DNA from: Dryas octopetala
Taxonomy: Eukaryota > Streptophyta > Magnoliopsida > Rosales > Rosaceae
Assembly: GCA_963921425.1 (NCBI GenBank)
Contig: OY992836.1
Span: 7,889,825-7,953,824, forward strand
DNA: 64,000 bases
Direction of reading: 5' to 3'
Positions 23,586-34,535 of this stretch are shown here, piece after piece. The notes beneath the pieces are model-generated. The model was not told the origin of the DNA and made no database searches. It saw nothing but the letters and a program-made list of their open reading frames with translations. The first letter of the stretch is position 1. Each line of letters starts with the position of its first letter. The position numbers and the translations under genes are program-made.

Positions 23586-25575
23586 TTTGAATAAATATAC
23601 ATTAGAATAATTAAAAAACAAAACAAAACAAAACCCAGCACCGCACCGCCGCTCCTTTCCCCCGCACCGACCACCCTTACCGGCGACGGCAATGGTTTTC
23701 CTCTCTCTCTATTATATATTTCATAAAAAATTATTGCAATTTGCAAACCAAGTATTCGTCAAAAATTCAATCCAAAACAAAACGTAGCCCAAGCCATTCA
23801 TACAATTCAATCCCAAAATAGGTTTTGCAAGGAAAAAATAAAATGGCAGCAGAGCTTTTGCTCTCAATTAATCTCAGACCCTCCTCCTGTCCACAACAAC
23901 CACCACTCCCCAACGTTCCCAACCCAGAAGACCCACGACCACTGCCTTCATCCCCTTCTTCGATCTCTCTCTCACCCACCAAACCTCTCCTCCACCTCCC
24001 TAGAACCTCCAAACCTCGACCCAGACCCCAATTCTCATGCCACCGGAACTCACCCCACTGCTCTTGACTCGGCCATGACCGACTCTCCAAGGTCCCAATT
24101 TCCCACATGCATCAGGAACTTCTGGATAATCTCCCACATCGACCTTGGCAAGTCGACCCTGGCTGACAAGCTGCTCGAGACGACTGGGACTGTGCAGATC
24201 GAGCCGCGAGATGAAGGAGCAGTTCCTCGACAACATGGACCTGGTTCTTGGCTCGGTGTCGACGCTGGCGCCGGGGAAAGGAGTAGGTGAAGAGGTGGGG
24301 TGCTGGGTTTGGTGGTGGGGGTGGGTCTTTGGAGGTGGTGCAGTTGTAGCAAGATCGGGAGAGGGTAGTCGCCGGTTAGTCGGTGTTGCGCCGCTGCCGG
24401 AGAAAGAAGTCGGAAAGGGTGGGCGGTGGGGAGGTGAAGGGAAGGGGTGCTGGGTTTGGTACGTGGTGGGAGTGGGTTTTTTTGTTTTTATTTTTTATTA
24501 TGGGCTAATTACAAATAAGTCAATAAAATTTTTTAAAATTATATTTTAATTAATGTATTTTTTTTGTAATTTCATTTTAGTTATTATTGACCAAAATAAA
24601 AAAAAATATGAATTGCAATAAATTAATAAACATACATTATTATTTATATTTAGATTTGTATTAAGTTTGTATTTGACAAAACGGCTTAGGGTTTAACTTC
24701 CGGGTTTTGGACACCCGAGATCTAAACCCTAAGCTATAAACTTTGGAACTCTAACTCTAAACTCAAAACCCCATTTCTAAATCCTAAACTTCATTTATAT
24801 ACCTTGTACTATATTTTTATATCCTAAACTAAAATTTAGGGCAGCGTCATAATTTTAAGCCCATAAGTAATAAAAAAAAGGGATGAGCAAATTGGTATTT
24901 TTCAATGCACCAAAATGCATGACATCATCAAGTGAATGAAGTTTAGTGACTAAAATGGACCGAGTCATTGACTAAAATGGGCTGGACCATTGACTAAAAT
25001 ATATGTAATTTCTCAAAATATACTGTTGACTAATATGAGATAGAAAATTTTGTATCGACTTATTTGTAATATTGAAACTTTTTATTTGCTTTTTTTAATT
25101 TGCTATTTTATTCCAATATGCAATGTGGGTTTGATCTCCACGTACCTTCATGATTGAGTAATCTAAAGGTGAAAAATTAGTGTCAAAACTATAGAACTGC
25201 TATGGATCCCTCCCATATATATAAATTATATAATCAACAAATTGTGCAATATTTTCGAGTAGATTCGGATTAGATGCTGTGTAAGGATATGAACCTATAG
25301 AACAAATATATTAGTCACCCCACTTTGAACCACGTTCACGGAGTTTCTTATTAATTACAAGGGATTTATATAGCTTAAGAGAAGAATGATGATCCTGTCC
25401 AAGGTTGGAGAAGCGACTTTAGAGATCGAGTTCTCGTCCTTCTTCCCTTTCGAAGTGCCGGCATTGGGGTTGTTTTATATAGGAGAGTTGAGACTTTCTT
25501 TCCTTGTCCTAATACGTTGGGAGATTGAGGCTTGTTTTAGCTTGACCAACTATATATGATATAACGTATAAACAT

Positions 25576-25612
<37 letters not shown>

Positions 25613-25731
25613 CCTGATTTGAGAGGAACCTGGTGCCATTTTCCTTCTCCATACTTTTCAATGAAGTCCCTGAGAAGATCATCTTCCTCTTTAGTCCATG
25701 CACCTTTTCTCACACTCAAAGAACCCTCCAT
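16801..25731 (-). CDS. R2R3-MYB transcription factor, anthocyanin type, copy 2 (giant introns, truncated C-terminus)
   Basis: Exons are complement(join(16801..17215,22791..22920,25614..25731)), giving 220 aa in frame. Exon 2 is 130 nt and exon 1 is one codon shorter than in copy 1. Introns are 5575 and 2693 bp, against 1198 and 284 in copy 1, and are filled with repeats. Intron 2 uses a GC donor, CAG|GCAAGT. R2 and R3 tryptophans, the bHLH motif (D71 to R90), SNDV in place of ANDV, the normal GRLPGRT and the subgroup-6 motif RPRPRRF (133-139) are all present. After EEGT a net +1 shift relative to copy 1 ends the protein early and removes the DLWN/NLWNF-like C-terminal block, which in this family lies in the activation region. 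By family it is a nuclear flavonoid regulator. Whether it is expressed and spliced across such introns is unknown, so it may be a recent pseudogene. Confidence 0.82.
18640..18890 (+). repeat. Tandem duplication in MYB copy 2 intron 2
   Basis: CGAAGGGTCGG(T/C)TCTGTCAAG, followed by TTTGTCAC(G/A)GTGGCTGAG, occurs at about 18656 and again at about 18775 (period about 119 bp). Each copy is followed by GGTTGGGACCGGTCTC. Beyond it lies GA-rich sequence (18940-19005). It has no coding assignment. Confidence 0.7.
20075..20715. mobile_element. MITE family M2, copy 2, inverted, in MYB intron
   Basis: This is the reverse complement of most of the element at 5944-6621, ending ATCTCAAATGGGCCCTAAA at the right. 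It shares AGTCAGCTGTAAA, TAAAATAGACATGATGCTAA and ACTTTCTGTTTTTGCTG blocks. The other end is less complete and abuts a GGGCCAAAGG/GGCACAAGC repeat (19620-20050), which is itself TE-like but not classified. Confidence 0.7.
21510..22600. repeat. Repeat family R1, copy 1
   Basis: This stretch of about 1.1 kb aligns in the same orientation with 35222-36390. Shared landmarks are AATATGATTATTGTTAAAAG, GAATGATTTTAATGG against GAATGATTTTATTGG, GTGATTTAGTAGAAGAGATT and GATTAAGACACAAATTATT against GATTAGGACACAAATTATTT. The ends carry similar GGGCACA-type sequence in inverted orientation, suggesting a non-autonomous DNA element. It lies inside MYB copy 2 intron 2. Confidence 0.65.
23540..23582. repeat. 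(TA)n microsatellite
   Basis: About 20 TA dinucleotides in a row in intron 1 of MYB copy 2. A second run lies at 25578-25610, immediately inside that intron's donor site. Confidence 0.9.
23843..24262 (+). pseudogene. LepA/EF4-like chloroplast GTPase fragment, broken
   Basis: The plus strand encodes [10 protein letters not shown] plus a serine/proline-rich, transit-peptide-like leader. After a frameshift it reads [20 protein letters not shown] and LLETTGTVQ, then after another shift [13 protein letters not shown]. This matches the start of the GTPase domain of plant organellar LepA/GUF1-like elongation factor 4, whose P-loop is normally HIDHGKST; here the second His is Leu. Three reading frames are needed and the rest of the factor is missing, so it is not functional. 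It sits antisense within intron 1 of MYB copy 2. GGTGCTGGGTTT at its right mirrors AAACCCAGCACC-like sequence at its left, so transposon capture is possible. Confidence 0.78.
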
Positions 25732-25823
25732 ATGGTGATCGATGTCAGTGGTGAATGCTAGAGTCTAGACCCAGGCCTTAATAAAGGATTCCAACTCCAA
25801 CGGTACTGCACAAACAATAGAAA

Positions 25824-25837
25824 GGCCAGCGACGTGC
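25824..25837 (-). promoter_or_regulatory. Conserved ACGT-core motif upstream of MYB copy 2
   Basis: GGCCAGCGACGTGC is identical to 5563-5576 upstream of copy 1, in otherwise partly diverged sequence. It lies 93-106 bp before the start codon here and about 183-196 bp before it in copy 1. Binding by bZIP/bHLH factors is only inferred from the ACGT core. Confidence 0.45.
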
Positions 25838-26509
25838 CTTTCTACCATCCACGTACGAAAAGTAAAAAAGGACTGCATACGGACTGAAACCTAGAGTTGC
25901 GAATTTCATCATCAATTAGGGTTTAGGCTTGATCCGTTTACTACTCAAACGCTTGAAGACTCGATCCAGATCGACGCAACTTAACCGACTGTACTAACTT
26001 ACTAATAAGTAATTAAAGGGACACACGTACTGAGCTATACCAAATTAAAGGTCCATTCTATGGCTATATAGCCACGTACATGCATGCCCGCCCATCCAAG
26101 CAAATCAAAGACAAGACAAGACAACATGGAATTTTTTGTCCTTCCATCCACATCTATTGAATTTTTTTTTGACAAGAGAACATTGAAATTTCATTTTCAT
26201 ATTAGTACGTCTAGCTAATTAAGAAAGCACAAGAACGAAATGAATGAGTTAAAATTTCCGACTCCGTTTGGACTAATAATGAAGAAAATTGAAGTAGTTA
26301 AAATTAATTGGCAATGGGTGAAAAGACTAAATTCTTTATAAAAGATTATGTGATACTATAAAGTAAATTAGAGAATCCAATTCAAATTCAATTGATAATG
26401 TTTAAAGAAGATCAATTCCTTACAAACCATTGTGCAAAACCATAATATTTTAATGTGAGACACCATTTCATAGTTCATACCAACAATCGTGTTACACTAC
26501 AAGAAAAAA

Positions 26510-27090
26510 GAGTTTGGGCGACGAACCTAGTTCCTCTCCCAAAGTCCAATTTCGTCGCCCAAACTTTTGGGCGATGAACTGTATTCGTCGACAGTTTGGT
26601 CGTCCAAGTCATGACACCCAAGACTTTGGGCGATGAACAAGTAAATTTCGTCGCCCAAAGATACCTGGGGCGACGAATTTCATTCGTCTCCTAAAGAGAG
26701 TTTGGGCAACGGACATATTATTCCTCGCCCAAAGTATGTTTAGGCGACGAAATTGTTCGTCGCACAAAGCATGTTTAGGCGACGAAATACTTATTCCTCT
26801 CCCAAAGCATGTTTAGGCGATAAAATTGTTCGACGCCTACACACTCTTTGGGCGAGGAATAAGTATTTCGTCGCCTAAACATGCTTGGGCGACGAACAAT
26901 TTTGTCGCCTAAACATACTTTGGGCGACGAAGTTAGTTATTCCTCTCCGAAAACATGTTTAGGCGACGAAATTGTTCCTCGCCTAAACATGTTTTGGGCG
27001 AGAAATAATTTCGCCTAAACATGTTTTGAGCGACAAAATTAATTATTCCTCGCCCAAAGAGTGTTTAGGCGACGAAATTGTTCGTCGCGT
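26510..27090. repeat. CACTA left subterminal repeat cluster
   Basis: More than 20 copies of TTTGGGCGA(C/G)GAA or GTTTAGGCGACGAAAT and their complements, often as adjacent inverted pairs. In this superfamily such motifs are binding sites for the element's DNA-binding protein (family knowledge). The matching cluster at the other end is shorter. Confidence 0.88.
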
Positions 27091-27272
27091 AAACATATTT
27101 ATTTTTTAGATTTATTTTTTTATTTAGATTACATATTTGAATTTAATATTTTTTAAAAAAATCTTTATCAAAAACTATATAAAACAAAATTAATAAATTT
27201 ATATATCCAAATATCCATACAAAGTAGGAACAATTTAATACTATATGCAAATATAATCAGTACATACAATCA

Positions 27273-29044
27273 CTAATGGCCCCCTAGGTCAGTAGCATTA
27301 TCAGCACCGGTGGAGGAGCCTGGCATGCATTGGTCAATGTTCGGTGGCAGCACAAACCCAGGTACAATCCTGGCCAACTGGCCAAACATCTGCTCTATTT
27401 GATGCACCTTACTCGTCTGCTGTGCATATGCCGCTCTCGATTCTTCTAGCTGACCCCTCAACAGCTGCACTTCAGTGGACAGGTTGACGAATTCTGCAGA
27501 TGGCTGAAACGAAGACTCGGCGCTGAGATCACGAACCCGACCAGCTCCCATTCCGCGTATCTCCCTACCATGCCTAACACCCAGTGTCTCCGTCATAATA
27601 CGAAGACCGGCATTGCGATCGGGGACTGAGATCGACGCCAACGGAGTGTCCGGAGGGTACTGGCTGGCCACCTCTTCCAAATAACTCGCCTTCTTGGCGA
27701 GCATCTCAACCTTCAAAATGTTATACACAAGTTAAAAATTAGGAAATCAAATACAAATATTAAAACTTGTGAAATAAAACTAAAATATAAAAAACTAACG
27801 TGATTCGCCATGCCTTTGTCGTTGCCGGGTCGGCCATAAACATCTTCGTAGTTGTCGAACTCCGAAAATTGCGAACCAGCCTGAAAAAGAATGTAAAGTT
27901 GACAAAAACTCAAACAATACTAAGGAATATATATATTAAATTAAATAATGGCGCAGCTGACGATACGACTCCACCCGGTATGAGAAGGGCATGGAACCAC
28001 CATGATGATCAATCCTTGCGGTCGCTTTCCAGTTCTTAAGATTGGCATTCGACTTCTTCTGTTAAATATTAAGCAAATTGTAAATGCATTAGTGCATATA
28101 CAATAAAGGAATAACATAAGAAAAAAGATTTTTGAAGTCTTAAAATGAGATAACATACCAAAAATTCCGAACTCTGAAAATGAGTGTACAACCACTGCCA
28201 CTGATCAAGCTGAGATGCCGTCTCCGGAGGAGGGCTGGCCAATGCCTCATCTGTCGATCCAAACATGTTATATTCCCTGTGCAGCTTGTGCTTCCATTGT
28301 GTGTAAACTTTTCTCAATAACTTCTCCATATACCTAGCTACATCCGGATCCTCCATTCGAATATCATAGTTTACCTGAAAAAAATAATTATAAATTGTTA
28401 GGAATGATCAAATTCATCATTTTGTATTAATCGAAATATACTCACTGAAATGGAGCCCATAATGCTCCTCTTGATGACGTCATCAACCTTTTCTCAACTG
28501 GGGAAAAGCATGCGGCAGTCGGCACGGATAATCGCCCCGACAAAGGAAGCGAAAGTACTATGGACCTTCTTGCTCGGTCGTAGGTGATCTTGCTCAAGAA
28601 CGATTCGAATCCTCTCGTTCGTCGTGCGCGTGATTAAAGACGCCTTCAACCCTCTACTTATCCCCTTCGTGATTTTGGTACCTAGAAAGCAAATATAACA
28701 TATTAATTTCACAGTAATCTTATAACATCTAAATAAAATTAAACCTAAACAGAAGTGCTGTGAAAACATTTTTCTTACTCTCTGATGATGAGGCAGTACG
28801 AGTGGATGACGCAAGATTATCATATACACTATAACAGTGACCACGTCGGGCCCTCCGTGCCGACGGAATCGCAGACCCAGTACTCGATGAGAGATCTAGG
28901 GCTATCGCCGGGGTCGATTCGCCCTAGACTATGAGGTCGGGCTGTACTGCAGGGGCGGGCTGGGCTGTAGGGGCGGACATGGATACTGAACTGGACCTCC
29001 GAGATCCACCCCTGTTTGAGATCAAACTCATCTGCACAATTCAA
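27273..29044 (-). pseudogene. CACTA second protein (Transposase_24/Ptta-like), interrupted
   Basis: Several minus-strand segments read in order. They are an S/R/P-rich N-terminus (29044 down), GLKASLITRTTNERIRI and TFASFVGAIIRADCRMLF (28494-28680), a segment with WKHKLHREYN and SPPPETASQLDQWQ (28069-28356), NLKNWKATARIDHHGGSMPF (about 28000), then TPLASISVPDRNAGLRIMT and a coiled-coil-like C-terminus with VQLLRGQLEESRA (27273-27728). This is the layout of plant Transposase_24/Ptta-En-Spm proteins. AG and GT sites between segments suggest real introns, but at least one in-frame stop (near 28925) and one after MLFPS (about 28494) are present. It lies downstream of the Tnp2-like gene on the same strand. 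Confidence 0.72.
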
Positions 29045-29159
29045 TAAATATTTATGTTAGTCAAAAAGAAAACTAAAGTAATGACTTACTAATCTGAATT
29101 ATCATTATTACTTACTAATCTGAATCACCATTATCACTTACAAATCTGAATCACCACTA

Positions 29160-32100
29160 GAAATACTCATTTCATCATCATCATCATCATCATCATCATC
29201 GATAACATCAACATCATCATCTTCATCATCATCATCGATACCATCAACATCTTCATCTTCATCATCTTCATCATCATCGATGAAATCATTAACATCAATT
29301 CGGGGAAGTGGCCCAAGATCAATTGATAAGGCATCAATCTCAATTGGAGGAACGTCATGTATCTCGACTTATTGTATGATAACATCATTGTTGTATGGAT
29401 TGGGTATGGTCGAAGATGAATCATCTTGATAGGCCACGTCATCCTCATTTTCTTTTTCCGGAATATCTCATATATTTTGATTCTGAATCATCTGAGCTAC
29501 TTTCCAACCCACACCCGCCTTAGGATCATCCAGATAACATACTGGTTTCGCCATTGTGGCAAGAATAAATGGATCATTCTCATACCATCGAGTGTTTGTG
29601 TGCACAGATATTAAGTCATAATCGAGTTTAATATTGTTGTTCCTATTCGGGTCTGTATTAAACCAATGACACTTAAATAACACAACTTGAAAGCGATGCG
29701 AATACAACACTTGATGTACACTCGTCAGCTTGCCGTAGAAATCTACCGTGCCAGTCTCCAAATTCTCTACGCAAACCCCGCTATTTTGAGTACTCAAGAT
29801 GTCATCTCGTTCTACAGTTAAAAACTTAACTCCATTCACATTACATCCGGAAAACGTTTCAACTCATTGAATGTCACTCGCCAAACTCATTAACTACTTG
29901 TATAATGGCGAATTATCATCAGTCAGCTTTTCCATCTTTTAAAAGACAATGTAATTTATATATTACAAAAACATACAAACACATGAACGAACTGATCATT
30001 ATTGTCAGTAATCACTTACATGTTCCTTAAACCATTTAAGAAACAATTCCCGATGCTTTTTATGTACACGTTCCTTATCCCATCTTGGATAGTCGCGATT
30101 CATTAGTTCCTCATCCTCAATGCGTAAGGAGTTAACTTCTTCGCAATTTTTGAGTATGAACCAATGAGCCACCTCCATATCATGTTTCGAGAATTCAACA
30201 GCTGGTTTAGGGGCTTCGCCAAAAGACAGAAAGTATCTCATTTTCTCACCACCGTTGTCGTTGCGTTGGGGCCGATTGAATGACGTCTCAACACTGCTGA
30301 GATACATTGCACAGTAGGTGATGGATTCATTTGCAATGTATGCCTCCGCTATGAAGCCTTCGAGGCGTGCCCTGTTTTGGACGCGCCTTTTGTAATTACC
30401 CAACATTCTGCAAATGTAAGTACATAGTGAGAAAACTTTTATGAGTAACATAGAGCTAAACTTGGAGAATAGTAACAAAAACGTTTAGGAATTGTTACCT
30501 TTCTATTGGGTACATCCACCGATAACTGACCGGCCCAGCAAGAATTGTCTCTTGCGGTAAATGTATCATCAAGTGAATCATTATATCAAAAAAGGCCGGT
30601 GGAAATATTTGTTCATATTTGCATAGGATGTATACAATCTCATCTTTCAATTTTGACACGTTCGACACACACAACGTCTTAGCGCATATATGCTGAAAGA
30701 ACCTCGACAACCCAACAATCGGTTCAACTATATCTTTGGGCAAAATTTTTTGAATATCCACAGGAAGCAGTCGTTGCAATAAAACATGACAATCATGACT
30801 TTTAAAGCCCAAAATTTTTCCAGAGTCGATTTTCACATTTCGTGAGATATTGGCCGCGTATCTATTTGGAAATTTGACCGATGCAAGAAACTTTAAGAAT
30901 TCTTTCTTATCCCCAGGCTTCACTATATAAAATGAATGTTTCTTTATCATTTTATCACCCTTCTTCGTTAATCACAAATGTTTCATGATGCTCATTTCTT
31001 GCAAATCTTGTCGAGCCTTAATTGTGTCCTTTGATTTTCCCTCAATGCCCTAAATTGTCCCCACCAAACTTTCGTACACGTTTTTCTCAATATGCATTAC
31101 ATTGAGATTGTGCCTGATTTTCAACTTGGACCAATACTCCAACTCGAAGAATATCGACTTGTTCATCCAATTTAGATGTGCAGGTGACCTTGGCATATTT
31201 CGTTCTTTGTTAGAGGGGTGTTTACCAATCCGGCCAAATTCTAAGTTATTCAACTGCCTCAAGATGTCATCACCAGATAATTCTTTAGGGTTCACGCTCA
31301 TCTCCTTTTTTCCGTCAAAGGCCTCCTTATTGTGACGCCATTTATGATCCCCCGGCAACCATCTTCGGTGGCCCATATAACATACTTTACCACTGTGCCA
31401 AGCGGAAGTTATATCCTTATTACAAGTAGGACATGCCATATAACCCTTGGTGCTCCAGACTGATAAATTCCCATAAGCTGGGAAATCATTTATTGTTCAC
31501 ATGACTGTTGCATGCAAGGAAAACATTGTTTCGGTGGACTTATCATATGTCGGCACACCATTTTGCCACAATTCTTTCAGCTCATCAATCAATGGCCGCA
31601 AATGTACATCGATTTCTTTGCCAGGGGATTGCGGTCTTGGAATTAATAGCGTCATAATTGTGAATTCTTTTTTCATGCATTTCCAAGGAGGCAAATTATA
31701 AGGAACCACGACCACTGGCCAAGTGCTGTGAGATGTGCTCATATTTCCGAATAGATTAAACTCATCAGTAGCAAGTCCTAATCTGACATTTCGTGGATCC
31801 GCTGTAAAATCTGGATATATCTTGTCAAATTCTTTCCATGCGGTTCCGTCTGCAGGATGTCTCTTCACATCATCCTCAACCTGCTTATCTTTGTGTCATC
31901 TCATGTTACTTGCAGTATGTGTCGACATGTACAATCGTTGCAATCTTGGCTTAAGTGGGAAATAACGCAATACCTTTTGCGGAATCTGTTTCTTTCTCTC
32001 TACATACTTGTTCTTATATATCGGCTCATTGCACACAGGGCATTTATCCTTCCCTTGGTGTTCTTTGTAAAACAATACACAATCATTCTTGCATGCATGA

Positions 32101-32782
32101 ATTTTTTTCATATCCCAAACCAATATATTTCAACACCTTATTCGCAAGATAATGAGTTTCAGGTATATGATTGTTCTTTGGAAGCATTTGTTTCAAAATC
32201 CCCATCAACTGATCATAATTTCGATTCGAATGTTGATTAAGTACTTTCGAATGCATTAACTCCACAACAGCAGTTAGCACTGAGAACTCTTCACAACCAG
32301 AGTACAATTCCCGCTGAACTTGATTCAACAATCTCTCATACTTATCAAACTCTTCTCTTTGGACTTCGGGTAACCTATCATCTTCATCCATATTATCGCT
32401 CTCTGTATCATCCTGATTGACTTCGTGATCAAGCGATGCATATGGATAAGCATCGTTTATTATGCCCATCACTCGGTCATTATCATCACCAACAGATTCA
32501 GTAGGCTGCAAAATTGTTCGAGCATCCGAGGAAGTCGAAGCATAAACTCTCGGTTCACCATGATAATACCATGTTGTATAGTTGTGTGGCATCCCATATT
32601 TCACCAAATGAATTCTGACTTCATGCACTGTCTTTCACAAAGTGTTGTTACAATTCTGGCATGGACACTTTATATTATTATGAGCATTGACATGTTCTTG
32701 TGCAACTTGGATAAATGACTCGATCCCATATAAATATTCATCACTAACACGATTCGTATTACATATCCACTGTCGGTCCATG
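29160..32782 (-). pseudogene. CACTA Tnp2-type transposase, broken
   Basis: From the 5' side, it starts with a Transpos_assoc-type domain (MDRQWICNTNR, CPCQNC) near 32782. Next comes the Tnp2 core with CPVCNEP (about 32040), DEFNLFG (31790), MACPTCNK (31439) and NLNVMHIEKNVYESL (31080), then a DUF4218-type region (30495-30950), RARLEGFIAEAYI (30400) and a DUF4216-type region (29468-29839). It ends with an Asp-rich tail encoded by (GAT)n at 29170-29300. In-frame stops are at 32635-32637, 31896-31898, 31497-31499, 31050-31052 and 30972-30974. An extra A in an A-run near 32107 shifts the frame. The gap at about 30479-30497 and onward looks like an intron. The protein cannot be made as it stands. 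Confidence 0.88.
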
Positions 32783-33904
32783 ATGTATGTTTCCATATTA
32801 CACGACAATTAGAAAAAGATTCGTCACCCTTGTTCGTCTCCTTATGCCTCTGGTAAGGGCCCTATCTCATTCGAGAATGCACATATGTGTCGTGGTTGTT
32901 GGCTCGCACGACGTAGGTTTGATCTGGAAAAATTTCGGCAGCATCTCCCTATGGTTCTCCAAGTGCACGACGTAGATATTTAAAACAAATATTTAGTATG
33001 CACTCGAAGAACACATAGGGAGATGTTGCCGAAATTTTCTCAGATCGAAACCACATCACATGAACCGCTAACCACAACACATAATTGTGCACTTCTAAAC
33101 TGTTCATGGGTAATTTGGACAATTCAAGAATCATATTGGAGCGCAGTCACACCCAGCGTCCATGCGCGCGTCCAACAGACTCTCGAACGGGTCTAAGGTG
33201 AATTTAAGTTTAGTGTACAAAGTTAACCACTGATAACTTCGCACGACTAGTTGAATGTACAAAGTTATCGACTGATAACTTCGCACAGGCGTTTCGTGCC
33301 ACATGACCTAACCCAGTACTCGAGGAGTGCTGTACTATGTCATCGGGAATTTTGCAATTACAACTAAATTAAATGTAACATACAAACTAAACTATAATTA
33401 ATCTAACAATATACATACAAGCATACAAACAAACTATTAAATTTTAACATTTAAGAACATACAAACTAACTAATCAATTTTATAATTAATTTTAACATAC
33501 AAACTAATTCACTAAAAAAATTTAATACAATTATATATGAAACATTAAATACTAAATCATACAAAAACTTAACTAAAAGATAGATTAAACACATAGCTCA
33601 CCAAAAATGCAATTATCTTTCACAACAAATGCAACACTATCCTTCCTTCACCAAAAAAATAAATCATTGTCAAATATTAGCTCAACATCAATCTAAATTC
33701 AGATTTCACAACCAAACTACTAAATTTAAAAAAAAAAACCACAACATTAACTAATTACCACAAAAATTAGAAATTGCACAACCAATTTATGCAAAATCCA
33801 CAACAAATGCAAATTGTCCAATCCTACAAATGCAAAATCCACAATATTAGAAAACAAAAATAACAAAAAATAACAAAACTTAATCAAAATAACAGAAAAT
33901 GAAA

Positions 33905-34300
33905 AAAAAAAAATTACCGTGGGGGGGTTTCGGTGAGCTGGGAGGGTGGGTTTTGGTGGGGGTGGGTTTTCAGGGGAGGGTGGGTTTCAGGGGGTGGGTT
34001 TTCGTTGGGAGGGGTGGGTTTTCGGTGGGAGGGTGGGTTTCGGGGGGGAGGGTTTTCGGTGGAAGGGTGGGTTTAGGTGGGAAGGTGGGTTTCGGGGGGG
34101 TGGGTTTTCGTTGGGAGGGGTGGGTTTTCGGTGGGAGGGTGGGTTTCGGGGGGGAGGGTTTTCGGTGGAAGGGTGGGTTTAGGTGGGAAGGTGGGTTTCG
34201 GGGGGGTGGGTTTTTGGTGGAGGGGGTGGGTTTCGGGGGGGCATGGGTTTTCGGGAGGAGGGAGGAGGAGGGGGTGGGTTTTCGGGATGACGGAGGAAGA
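33905..34300 (+). repeat. G-rich minisatellite inside the CACTA element
   Basis: The repeat is built from GGGTGGGTTTCGGGGG and GTTTTCGGTGGGAGG variants. A unit of about 120 bp from TTTTCGTTGGGAGGGG is repeated almost exactly at 33990-34105 and 34110-34220. Overlapping open frames of low complexity are artefacts. It lies between the transposase gene's 5' side and the right subterminal repeats. Confidence 0.85.
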
Positions 34301-34414
34301 ATGAGGGAGGAGTCGGGACGACGAGTGCGCAGCCGAGAGGAGGGAGGAGCGAGAGCTAAGGGAGTTGAGAGAGATAAGTGACAACACTGAAACCCAGCAA
34401 CTGGGTATACAAAT

Positions 34415-34535
34415 TGAAAGACTTTGGGCGACGAACAGGATTCCGTCGCCCAAAACACCTTCAGGCGAGGAATACATGATTTCGTCGCCCAAAATAACTT
34501 TGGGCGACGGAATCATGTTCGTCGCCCAAAGTCGT
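34415..34535. repeat. CACTA right subterminal repeat cluster
   Basis: GACTTTGGGCGACGAAC, TTCCGTCGCCCAAA, AGGCGAGGAAT, TTCGTCGCCCAAA and further alternating copies match the left cluster at 26510-27090. They mark the right end zone of the transposon, although the terminal bases further out are degraded. Confidence 0.85.

Noticed and set aside
29167..29448. Methionine-rich open frame from the CAT/ATG triplet run
   Set aside because: The frame in register with the upstream transposase encodes poly-Asp, a normal acidic tail; the Met frame is out of register.
33899..34516. Gly/Val/Trp-rich and Pro/Lys/Thr-rich open frames
   Set aside because: These are by-products of the G-rich minisatellite inside the CACTA element; they are open on both strands.
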